From DASVUC01 sp038237225 (GTDB lineage Bacteria; Planctomycetota; Phycisphaerae; Tepidisphaerales; Tepidisphaeraceae), in assembly GCA_038237225.1 (NCBI GenBank), contig JBBRYX010000019.1:1-64000 (forward strand): a stretch of 64,000 nucleotides of DNA, in the 5' to 3' direction. This document shows, one piece after another, positions 40,571 through 48,147 of the stretch (position 1 is the stretch's first letter; every line of letters starts with the position of its first letter). The notes under the pieces were generated by a model that made no database searches, was not told the DNA's origin, and saw only the letters and a program-made list of their open reading frames with translations. The position numbers and the translations under genes are program-made.

Positions 40571-43500
40571 TTATCGTCCTGCTCCGAAGACGGTCTGCAA
40601 TGCGTCGGTTCCGACGGCGCGGCCGAGGCCTTCCGGGTAGAGCGCGAAGCTGATGCCGGAATTGTCGTTCACTTCATCGCGGTACAAGTTGATGATGATG
40701 AAGAAGCGGTCGAACTTGCGGACGATACCGAGGGAACCGTAGACGCTTTTGCGTTCGCCGAAGTCGAAGCTCTCGCGCGCCGAGATGGAATACTTGGTGG
40801 TGAGCTGGTACTGCATGGCGACGGTGGTGATCGCGGAGCCGAGTTCTTCGATATAGCGCGTGCCGACGTAGTATCCGAGGCGATCTCCGCGACGCGCCGC
40901 GAGTCCGATGGATGCGGTGGCGAGGTTTTCCTTTTCCATGTTCCACTGTGCATCGGCGAGGATGACCGTGGAGTCACTGACGCGCCAGGTGGCTTCGCCG
41001 TTGACGGAATCTCGGGGGATCGATGCTTCGGGGAGGGTGGGGAAAAACAATCCGCGGAAGTCGCTTGGCGGAATCACGGAATCGGGCGGCTTGTTGGTAA
41101 ACCAGTTTGCCTCCACCGCCAGCGTGAAGAAGTCGACGGATCGCTCGTTTCCGGGCCCGCCGCGCTTGGTCTGCCAGCGCTGCCGGAGGGCAATCGATGC
41201 GGCAGAGACGTCGTTGATCGCGTCAACCTCCGGATCGTAAATATAAACATCTTCCCGGTCCTTCGTCTCGGCCGCGGTGAAGAGATGAACCTCCGGCTCG
41301 ATCACGTGGCGCACGCGATGAATGTCGAAAACATCCGAGTGCGCGTTCTCGTCAATCTTCCAGAAGGACGTGTTAATCCGCACGCCGGCGGCAGTGAAGA
41401 AGCGATTGAGCTGCCCCTGATCCGGCGAATCGGTGTACCCCGTGTAGCGGCCCTCGACGTACGGCATGAAGTGCAATTGCGAAATCGCGAAGGGATAGTC
41501 GACCTCCTGGCGAAGATCGGCGCGATAGATGGTTTCGTCGGTGGTCCCGGTTGTGCCGAGGGCGGGGATGCCGGGAAGGACGGCCCTTCGGCCTCTTCTT
41601 GGCGCGGGCCCGACGAAACCGAGGTCCAGCAGGCTGGCTTTGCCGGTCATGAAACGGTTGCCGGAGAATGTGTTGTCGGAGAAGAGGGTCAGCTTGTCGT
41701 CCAGGAAGCTCTCGCCGATGCGGTGATATCCAATCTCCGGAATGCGTTCGATCTCGAACGGGTGATCGTTGGTTGAAGTGAATTGTCCGGCGATGCGTGG
41801 GCCGAACATTCTTACATCCTGGTACAGGTCCGAGGTCGTGACGATGTGGTTCGGTTGAACCGTCGCAAGCAACGTCAGCGCTTCGCTGTCCTTCTGCTTC
41901 TTGGCGTAGAAGCTGGTCTGAAGCGGTGGGCCATTGTTAAACTCACCGTCGAACCATTCTTCGAGGAAGTTTGGATCGGAGACCCAGCCCGATTGCAGTT
42001 GCACTTGCCAGTCGTTGGGCAGGAACTGCTGATGCTGCCAGCGAATCCTGCCGCGGAATTCCTCCGACGGGGGCAGGTCGCGTCGATGCCGGCCCAAGTC
42101 ATCGATTCCCTGGTCGCTGGGAACGAAGTAGGAATCGAACGATCCATGGAAATTAAAAGCCTGCCTGCTGGTGTCGGTGATGAACCCGCCGCCGTAGTCG
42201 ATGTTCAGACCGGCTGCCGCGCCGCGTTCCGCGAAATAATCTGCGCGCACGCTCGCATCCAGATCCGGGGGCGGGAGATAGCCGAGCGCTTCCAAAAGGC
42301 CCCATTCGGTTCGAACGCCGAAGCCGAAGCGCCTGTTGCTCTCGATCTCGATGCCGCGCAGGGCGCCTCCGCGTTGGGTGAATTCCCCGCCCATCACGGG
42401 CCAGTAGAAGAACGGCACGTTGAACATTCGCATCGTGACGTTGTCCGCCTGGAACTGCGTGAGCGAGCCGTAGCGGGGATCACCGGTGTCGACCTCGCGC
42501 ACGTATGCGGAGGTGGCGCGAATGCTATAGGAGGGAACGGCGAACGAACTGGTCGTTAGCTCGGTATTCCTGACCTGATATTCTCCTTCGGACAGTTGCC
42601 GAACCGTCTGCGCGCGGATGATGATTGGCAAGGTCGCCTTTGGATCCATCGTTCGGATTACAGCGTTCGTGAGAAAGGCGCGATCGGTGGTGAAATCGTA
42701 ATAGACGCGATTGGCCTCCATGCGCTGCTGGGGGCGGTTAATCGCGGGGCCGGCTTGAGCGATCCGTACGTCGCCTTCGAGATAAGCCGCGACGATGGCC
42801 TGTTCGATTGCGGCAACCTGGCCGAGCGCTTGAGCGTCGCGAAGCTTGGTCAGCGTGGTGAAAAGGACGCCGCGATCGGCCTGGAATTCGAGGACGCTGC
42901 CGTTGCCTTGCTGGCGTGAGAGGCTGACGCCATTGGAGAAGAGCACGGCAAGTTTTCCATCGCTGGTGGTGATGCCTTGGAAGGTGCCGTGGAACAGGAT
43001 GGGCAGCGTTTTAGTACGTCGTGTTGTGGGGGCGGTGGCTGGCTGAGTTGCCGGCTCGGATGTCGCGGATGTCGTTGCGGTCATCGGCGCGGATGCGGCG
43101 GGGCGTTCATTTCGCAAGTTGAGCGCGTCCTGATAGACGAGCGAATTGCTGTCGTTGCTCGCGATGCGTTCATCGGCGGTGAGCGAGATCTTGCCGCGGA
43201 CTTTGGCGGAGACGATGAGACGATCACCGCTGCGCGTTACTTCCGGCTGTTGAAGCTGCGCATGACCGAGAAGCGCGATGGTGACGTTTTGCTCATCGGG
43301 CTGACCTCCCAAGACAGGCGAAAGCCAGATGACAGCGTTGTCGGCGACCAGGTGCGTTCGATCGAGATCGATCACGACGCCGCCGGTCGACTGCGGAGCG
43401 CCGAGCAGTTCCATCACGTTGGTGCCGTGCGCATTCCAGGTCGCGGCGCGACCGGCGCGGATCTGAAGCGATTCACTTGGCGGCTGATATTGTCCAAAGA

Positions 43501-43585
43501 CAACCCCGCGAACCAGAACGACTGCCAGCAGTGCAATGCCAATCCTGCCGACGCGCACTGACCGACTCCTTGTGGATCGTCCCAA
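40571..43585 (-). CDS. lptD: LPS-assembly protein LptD-like outer-membrane protein
   Basis: A 1004-aa protein with signal peptide (IGIALLAVVLVRGVVFG), an N-terminal OstA/LptA-type beta-jellyroll region with repeated short strands (residues ~40-330, including FQADRGVLFTT and MEANRVYYDFTTDRAFL), and a ~600-residue C-terminal beta-barrel domain rich in aromatic strands (for example YRADLRQEVDYPFAISQLHFMPYVEGRYTGY). It ends with strands and the segment LYRDEVNDNSGISFALYPEGLGR. LptD inserts lipopolysaccharide into the outer leaflet. This placement argues for a classical outer membrane. An Ala/Thr-rich spacer (SEPATQPATAPTTRRTK, ~180-195) is unusual. No other lpt gene is nearby. Confidence 0.88.
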   Translation of the reverse strand: MGRSTRSRSVRVGRIGIALLAVVLVRGVVFGQYQPPSESLQIRAGRAATWNAHGTNVMELLGAPQSTGGVVIDLDRTHLVADNAVIWLSPVLGGQPDEQNVTIALLGHAQLQQPEVTRSGDRLIVSAKVRGKISLTADERIASNDSNSLVYQDALNLRNERPAASAPMTATTSATSEPATQPATAPTTRRTKTLPILFHGTFQGITTSDGKLAVLFSNGVSLSRQQGNGSVLEFQADRGVLFTTLTKLRDAQALGQVAAIEQAIVAAYLEGDVRIAQAGPAINRPQQRMEANRVYYDFTTDRAFLTNAVIRTMDPKATLPIIIRAQTVRQLSEGEYQVRNTELTTSSFAVPSYSIRATSAYVREVDTGDPRYGSLTQFQADNVTMRMFNVPFFYWPVMGGEFTQRGGALRGIEIESNRRFGFGVRTEWGLLEALGYLPPPDLDASVRADYFAERGAAAGLNIDYGGGFITDTSRQAFNFHGSFDSYFVPSDQGIDDLGRHRRDLPPSEEFRGRIRWQHQQFLPNDWQVQLQSGWVSDPNFLEEWFDGEFNNGPPLQTSFYAKKQKDSEALTLLATVQPNHIVTTSDLYQDVRMFGPRIAGQFTSTNDHPFEIERIPEIGYHRIGESFLDDKLTLFSDNTFSGNRFMTGKASLLDLGFVGPAPRRGRRAVLPGIPALGTTGTTDETIYRADLRQEVDYPFAISQLHFMPYVEGRYTGYTDSPDQGQLNRFFTAAGVRINTSFWKIDENAHSDVFDIHRVRHVIEPEVHLFTAAETKDREDVYIYDPEVDAINDVSAASIALRQRWQTKRGGPGNERSVDFFTLAVEANWFTNKPPDSVIPPSDFRGLFFPTLPEASIPRDSVNGEATWRVSDSTVILADAQWNMEKENLATASIGLAARRGDRLGYYVGTRYIEELGSAITTVAMQYQLTTKYSISARESFDFGERKSVYGSLGIVRKFDRFFIIINLYRDEVNDNSGISFALYPEGLGRAVGTDALQTVFGAGR

Positions 43586-43721
43586 AGCTCCAACTTCCGT
43601 GCTGGCGGCATTATAGAAGTGGGCGGTGCGCTTTCAACGCGAGCGCGGTTGCGATTCCTCAAGGGGTCTAGCGCTTATTCCTGGAAGAATTGTCATCCTG
43701 AGAGTCTGTGAAGATTTGACT

Positions 43722-43780
43722 GTAGCACGGGCATCTTGCCCGTGTCTGTATCGCCAACACGGGAAAGATGCCCGTGCTAC
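43722..43780. repeat. Dispersed hairpin element, family A (copy 4)
   Basis: Same arms as the copies at 12081 and 24906 with spacer TCTGTATCGCCAA, nested within the larger palindrome 43657-43922. Confidence 0.95.
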
Positions 43781-43798
43781 AGGAAAAGTTCACAAGCT

Positions 43799-43868
43799 CT
43801 GAACGGTACTCCGAGAAGGATCTAGCCCCTCGTCGCATGGGCCAGATCCTTCACGGAGCACCGTTCAG
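43799..43868. repeat. Dispersed hairpin element, family B (diverged copy)
   Basis: CTGAACGGTACTCCGAGAAG (then GATCT) pairs imperfectly with AGATCCTTCACGGAGCACCG (TTCAG). Compare the copy at 12243-12315. Confidence 0.85.
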
Positions 43869-43916
43869 GATGACAGCTTGGGTGAAGGTGATACCAGGAA
43901 TGTGAGTTAGACCCCC

Positions 43917-45164
43917 TCAAGGTTTCGCTGCCGCGCGTCCGGCGAGATAACCGGTGGCCCACGCCCATTGGAAATTGAAGCCACCGATGCGCCCATCGCA
44001 GTCGAGTATTTCACCGGCGAGATATAAGCCGGGAATTTTGCGGGACTGCATGGTTCGATAATCGATCTCGCTGAGCGGAACTCCGCCCGCCGTGACCTCG
44101 GCGTAATTCCAACCGCGGTGCTGCACCACGGGAAGGACGAGCGCGGTGAGCGCGTGGACCAGCGACCGTCGAGACTCGCGGGAAAGTTGAGCACCGGGGG
44201 TGGCAGGCTTAATTCCTACATGGTGAAGCAGCGCTGCGGCCACACGCTCGGGCTGGCGCTCAGCGAGATGATTGAGGAGGGTGGCGCGCGGGCGCGCGGC
44301 AGCGGATTCGATCAACCCTTGCTCCACCTGCTCGAAACTTTCGCCGGGAAGAAGGTTGCATTGCATCCTCGGCTGGTGAGCGGTCTCCTGAGCGATGACC
44401 CAATGCCGGCTGGCATCCATGACGACTGGCCCGCTGATTCCGAAGTGGGTCCACAACATGCTGCCGGTGCGATGATCGATGCGTTTGCCGGCGACAAAGA
44501 CGGAAAGCTCGACGTCCTGGGCGATCCCCGCGAGTTCCGCGTGGAACATCTGCGGCGCGAGAACGAGAGGCACGAGTGCGGCGTAGGCGGGTGTGACGGT
44601 GTGACCAAGCCGGCGGATGAGCTGCCAGCCGGAGCCGTCGCTCCCGCTGCGGGGGAGGGATTTCCCGCCGGTGCAGATGATGACTGTTGAAGAGCGAACG
44701 ACGCCGTTTGCATGTTCGATTGTGAAGGACGGGTCGGCGGTGGTGGGGGGGATGATCTGTGTGACACGGCTTGAGGTCTGAATCGCTATCTTCAGCTCTT
44801 CGCAGCGGCGGAGCAGAACGTTCACGATGGTCCGGGCGGAGTCGGTGACGGGGAAGAGCTTTCCCGTGGGCTCGCGCTTGAGCTTTACGCCGAGCGATTC
44901 AAACCAGCGGACGGTGGCGGCGGCGTCGAAGGCGGCAAGGATGTTGCGGACAATGTTGGGCGAGCCATTAAAATCCCGCGGCAGGACCTGGTGATGCGTC
45001 ACGTTGCAGCGCCCGCCGCCCGAGACGAGAATTTTGGTGCCGAGTGTCTTAGCGCAATCGAGCAGAATGATGCGGTAGCTCGCTGGAGCAGCCTCCGCGG
45101 CGAAGATTGCAGAAGCGAGTCCGGCGGCGCCGCCCCCGATGATCGTCAGATCCGCATCATTCAT
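43917..45164 (-). CDS. HI0933/BaiN/RdsA-type FAD-dependent flavoprotein
   Basis: A 415-residue-class flavoprotein: dinucleotide motif LTIIGGGAAGLASAIFAAEA (residues 5-24), KILVSGGGRCNVTHH (~50-64), VIICTGGKSLPRSGSDGSGW (~170-190), and the closing EVTAGGVPLSEIDYRTMQSRKIPGLYLAGEILDCDGRIGGFNFQWAWATGYLAGRAA with the second FAD-binding region. Members act as reductases; the physiological substrate is uncertain. The ATG at 45164 places the glycine motif at the N-terminus; a longer frame is shadow of the upstream gene. It starts 10 bp after the CPXCG gene and is probably co-transcribed with it. Confidence 0.9.
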   Translation of the reverse strand: MNDADLTIIGGGAAGLASAIFAAEAAPASYRIILLDCAKTLGTKILVSGGGRCNVTHHQVLPRDFNGSPNIVRNILAAFDAAATVRWFESLGVKLKREPTGKLFPVTDSARTIVNVLLRRCEELKIAIQTSSRVTQIIPPTTADPSFTIEHANGVVRSSTVIICTGGKSLPRSGSDGSGWQLIRRLGHTVTPAYAALVPLVLAPQMFHAELAGIAQDVELSVFVAGKRIDHRTGSMLWTHFGISGPVVMDASRHWVIAQETAHQPRMQCNLLPGESFEQVEQGLIESAAARPRATLLNHLAERQPERVAAALLHHVGIKPATPGAQLSRESRRSLVHALTALVLPVVQHRGWNYAEVTAGGVPLSEIDYRTMQSRKIPGLYLAGEILDCDGRIGGFNFQWAWATGYLAGRAAAKP

Positions 45165-45174
45165 CGAGCAACCT

Positions 45175-45390
45175 TCACTCCGCTTCCGCCCAGATACGCG
45201 CCGGCTCGCCCGGTTCCATGAACTCCACGTGGATGACGTTTGGGTTACAGCAAACTGGGCAATCTTCGACGTACTGCTGTTCACCGCCGCCGGATGAATC
45301 GAGTGGAATGACAATCGACTCGCCGCAGGTTGGGCAAACGTAGCGGCCTTCGTCGATCGAGCGTCGGCGTTTGCGTTTGGGACGTTTCAT
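45175..45390 (-). CDS. CPXCG-motif cysteine-rich protein
   Basis: A 71-aa protein with two Cys pairs, CPTCGE (residues 19-24) and DCPVCCNPN (~43-51), and the flanking V-x-x-x-x-E-F wording of the CPXCG family, preceded by a basic tail (KRPKRKRRR). Likely binds zinc. AGGAG lies 5 bp before the ATG. Function unknown in the family. Confidence 0.85.
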   Translation of the reverse strand: MKRPKRKRRRSIDEGRYVCPTCGESIVIPLDSSGGGEQQYVEDCPVCCNPNVIHVEFMEPGEPARIWAEAE

Positions 45391-45467
45391 GTTCTCCTGT
45401 ATACGGTGGAATTGCGCGGCGGTGGAGTAGGGGCAGAAGGCGCATTCCAGTTTTATGGAGTATTACC

Positions 45468-45881
45468 ATGGCGTTGGCGGTCGTTATCACACTTGAGCGA
45501 GAGTTGCCGGAGTCCGCTGCGTATACGAAGGTGGGATCGGGGAAGGCGCTGGCTCGCGAGACGGATCGGCTGGACGGCGCCGCGCGGCGTCGCAGCGTAA
45601 CATCGATAACATCGCTGCTTTCAGAGAGCCAGGCGGTGCTGATCGCGCAGCTTCAGGCGGATGGGTTTGATCCGTCGAAAATGAGGCTTCCGCCGGAGCA
45701 GTGGTTCCCGGCCGCGGAGGGACTGAAGACGGTTCGAGCGTTGATCGAGCAGGTGACGGCAAATCTCAACGACTTCAAGCAGCCGAACCCGATCCTCCGC
45801 GACCTGAAGGCGGTCGATGCGCTGCTGACGGCGGCAGACGCGGCGGGCGTGCGCTTTCATTTCACCAGGAAAGAGCTGTAA
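45468..45881 (+). CDS. Hypothetical protein, 137 aa
   Basis: MALAVVITLERELPESAAYTKVG..., then an alpha-helical protein with LLSESQAVLIAQLQADGFDPSKMRLPPEQWFPAAEGLKTVRALIEQVTANLNDF. No membrane segment or export signal. Not recognised. Start chosen at the ATG at 45468, with GGAG ~9 bp upstream; the in-frame sequence before it opposes the CPXCG gene leader. It lies 62 bp upstream of yajQ in the same direction. Confidence 0.65.
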   Translation: MALAVVITLERELPESAAYTKVGSGKALARETDRLDGAARRRSVTSITSLLSESQAVLIAQLQADGFDPSKMRLPPEQWFPAAEGLKTVRALIEQVTANLNDFKQPNPILRDLKAVDALLTAADAAGVRFHFTRKEL

Positions 45882-45943
45882 GACTTCGACACTGTAAGAC
45901 TTCAACCTTGACAAGGCGCCGCGGTCGCCGCACAACTCGACAC

Positions 45944-46438
45944 ATGGCAGATTCATCCTTCGATATCGTTTCCGAGATCAACCTTCAGGAGATGGACAAC
46001 GCCGTTAACCAGGCGCAGAAGGAGATCGGCACGCGCTACGATTTCAAGGGCACCGCCGCGACGATCGAATTTAACCGCAAGGATAAGGAGCTCACGTTCA
46101 CCGCCGACGCCGAGCAGCAGCTCGAGGCGGTGCGGAAAGTCATTGTCGAGCGAATGATCAAGCGCGGCGTCGATCCCAAATGTATGGATCCGCAGAAGAT
46201 CGAACAGGCGACCCACAAGACCGTTCGGCAGAAGGTGAAGCTGAAGGATGGCATCGACAAAGACACGTCCAGGGCGATTCAGAAGCAGATCAAAGAGCTG
46301 AAGTTGAAGGTGAATGCGGCCATTCAGGGAGAGGCGCTTCGGGTCAGCAGCGGGAAGAAGGATGATCTGCAAGCCGTCATCGCACACCTTCGCGCCCATC
46401 CACCGGAGATTCCCATCCAGTTCACGAACTACCGCTGA
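45944..46438 (+). CDS. yajQ: YajQ-family nucleotide-binding protein
   Basis: A 164-aa protein covering the whole YajQ family: SSFDIVSEINLQEMDNAVNQAQKEIGTRYDFKGTAATIEF at the N-terminus and KEIKKLKLKV-like KQIKELKLKVNAAIQGEALRVSSGKKDDLQAVIAHLR at the C-terminus. Some homologues bind cyclic di-GMP and influence transcription. The ATG at 45944 matches the universal family start. Confidence 0.95.
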   Translation: MADSSFDIVSEINLQEMDNAVNQAQKEIGTRYDFKGTAATIEFNRKDKELTFTADAEQQLEAVRKVIVERMIKRGVDPKCMDPQKIEQATHKTVRQKVKLKDGIDKDTSRAIQKQIKELKLKVNAAIQGEALRVSSGKKDDLQAVIAHLRAHPPEIPIQFTNYR

Positions 46439-46554
46439 GGCGGCAACGCCCTCTTTTTCGCGCCATATGGAGCAATTTTCACGGTATTTGCTTGACTCTG
46501 CGCACCCGCGTTTTATATTGAAATCTGCGGCATCTCCCGGAGGGATTACCGATT

Positions 46555-47874
46555 ATGTCGATCTCCATCTTCCGTTCCTTGACCATTCTTGCCCTTGTGG
46601 GATCTTTTGCGCGCGGTGCCGTTGAAGGGGCCAAGCAATCAGATGCTTTTGTCGACACCATTGGGATCAACACTCACGTCTGGATTCCTGAATACGTCTA
46701 CGCTGATACCAACCGCGTGGCGGATGCGCTGAAGGATATTGGCATCCGTTACGTGCGCGATCTTCCGCATGATCCCAATGCACTCAACATTCTGAGCAGT
46801 CGCGCCGGCGTGAAGATCGACGTGATCGTTCAGAACTTCGATCGCGACGGCAATAACATCCTCGACATCACCAGCGTCAACGCGGTGATGAACCGCGTCC
46901 GTGCGATCAATTCGATCCAGTACCTCGAGGGGCCGAACGAGCCCGAGCAGCACGAGGATCCGGACTGGCGCGACAAGCTCGTGGCCTTCCAGACAGCCAC
47001 CTACGATGCAGCGAAGGCGGATCCGCTCCTTCTGAACAAGCCATTTCTGGCGCCGTCGGTTGGTTTCCCGAATCTGGTCCCCGAGTTGGCGAATAAGGTC
47101 GATCGCGGAAACACTCACTCGTATCCGTACGGATTTCAGCCAACCAATAATCTTGCCAGCGGCATCGCCCGCGGCGCTCAACTAGCCAACGGCGGCGGCG
47201 TAATTGCATCCGAAACCGGATACCGCAACGACACCGTCCACTACAACCAGTACAACTCGCCGGTTTCCGAGCAGGCATCGGGACGGTATCTTCCCCGCCT
47301 TTTCCTGGACTACTTCAACGCGGGCGTTGAGAAAACGTTCTCGTACGAGCTGATGGATTCGAAGCCGGATCCGAATTTTTTGAATGGCTTTCCCCACTGG
47401 GGAATTCTCCATTCCGACTTCACTTATAAGCCGGCCGCCACCGCGATTAAGAACCTGATCGATATCCTTGAAGATCCGGGCGCTGGTTTCACCCCGGATG
47501 CGCTGAACTTCACGCTCACAACGCTCAGCGGCGATCCTTCGATGATTCATCACACGCTTTTGCAGAAGCGTGATGGCACCTTTTATCTTGCAATCTGGCA
47601 GGATGGCTTGAGCTACGATCCGGTTGCCGCAGCGGATCTGAACCCGGCATCGCAGCTGGTATCGCTGTCCCTCCCTCAGGATTTTTACGGCGGGATCTTC
47701 CAGCCTAACTTGTCGGTGGATCGGGTCCACACGTTCGGGCTGACTTCACAAATGAATCTGAACATTTCGGACCAGGTGACGATCGTGCAACTCGCATCCG
47801 TCCCGGAACCCGCGGCCGCGTTGACGCTCCTGCTCGGGGGCATGAGCCTCATGGTGCGTCGACGGCGCCGGTAA
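46555..47874 (+). CDS. Secreted PEP-CTERM glycoside hydrolase-like protein
   Basis: A 439-aa protein: signal peptide (SISIFRSLTILALVGSFARGA), a (beta/alpha)8-like domain in the manner of clan GH-A glycosidases, and a PEP-CTERM sorting tail VPEPAAALTLLLGGMSLMVRRRRR (last ~24 residues: VPEP, membrane helix, basic cluster). Candidate catalytic acids are Glu in YLEGPNEPEQ (~residue 125) and Glu in VIASETGYRND (~223). The specific GH family cannot be fixed by eye. GGAGGG lies ~10 bp before the ATG. Expected to be anchored at the surface through an exosortase. The 273-bp gap that follows contains no gene I can support. Confidence 0.75.
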   Translation: MSISIFRSLTILALVGSFARGAVEGAKQSDAFVDTIGINTHVWIPEYVYADTNRVADALKDIGIRYVRDLPHDPNALNILSSRAGVKIDVIVQNFDRDGNNILDITSVNAVMNRVRAINSIQYLEGPNEPEQHEDPDWRDKLVAFQTATYDAAKADPLLLNKPFLAPSVGFPNLVPELANKVDRGNTHSYPYGFQPTNNLASGIARGAQLANGGGVIASETGYRNDTVHYNQYNSPVSEQASGRYLPRLFLDYFNAGVEKTFSYELMDSKPDPNFLNGFPHWGILHSDFTYKPAATAIKNLIDILEDPGAGFTPDALNFTLTTLSGDPSMIHHTLLQKRDGTFYLAIWQDGLSYDPVAAADLNPASQLVSLSLPQDFYGGIFQPNLSVDRVHTFGLTSQMNLNISDQVTIVQLASVPEPAAALTLLLGGMSLMVRRRRR

Positions 47875-48147
47875 GCGTATTCGTCTGCAAAGACTGCGGA
47901 TTAACGAGGGTGGCCCGCCTCGCAGGGTCTTGCGCGAAAAACGGAGAGGAGGGGACACGGATGGAACTTTTCCTGGCGGGCGTCGCCGAAAACGCCCAGG
48001 CGCTTGGCCTGCTAATAGCATTGAAGTACATGCGACAATTCGTGGCGCCACGATCCAAAGTGCTGTCGATGTTCGCAGCACGTCAATTTGTGGTCGGGTT
48101 CGCAAGCGATTTGCGGTGTTCGTCATCGAAACACACGGGAGGAGATC

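Larger units (their letters stand above)
43657..43922. repeat. Composite nested palindrome of at least three repeat families
   Basis: Outer arms CTCAAGGGGTCTAGCGCTTA (...TTCCTGG) at 43657-43684 and CCAGGAATGTGAGTTAGACC (CCCTCAAGG) at 43895-43922. Second arms TTGTCATCCTGAG (43690-43702) and TTCAGGATGACAG (43865-43877). Inside are a family A hairpin (43722-43780) and a diverged family B hairpin (43799-43868). It fills the whole gap between lptD and the flavoprotein gene, and the right outer arm reaches the last codons of the latter. Confidence 0.88.

Noticed and set aside
40532..41776. A 414-codon plus-strand frame
   Set aside because: Antisense shadow of the lptD barrel domain; overlaps the end of the GbsR gene's region without a ribosome binding site.
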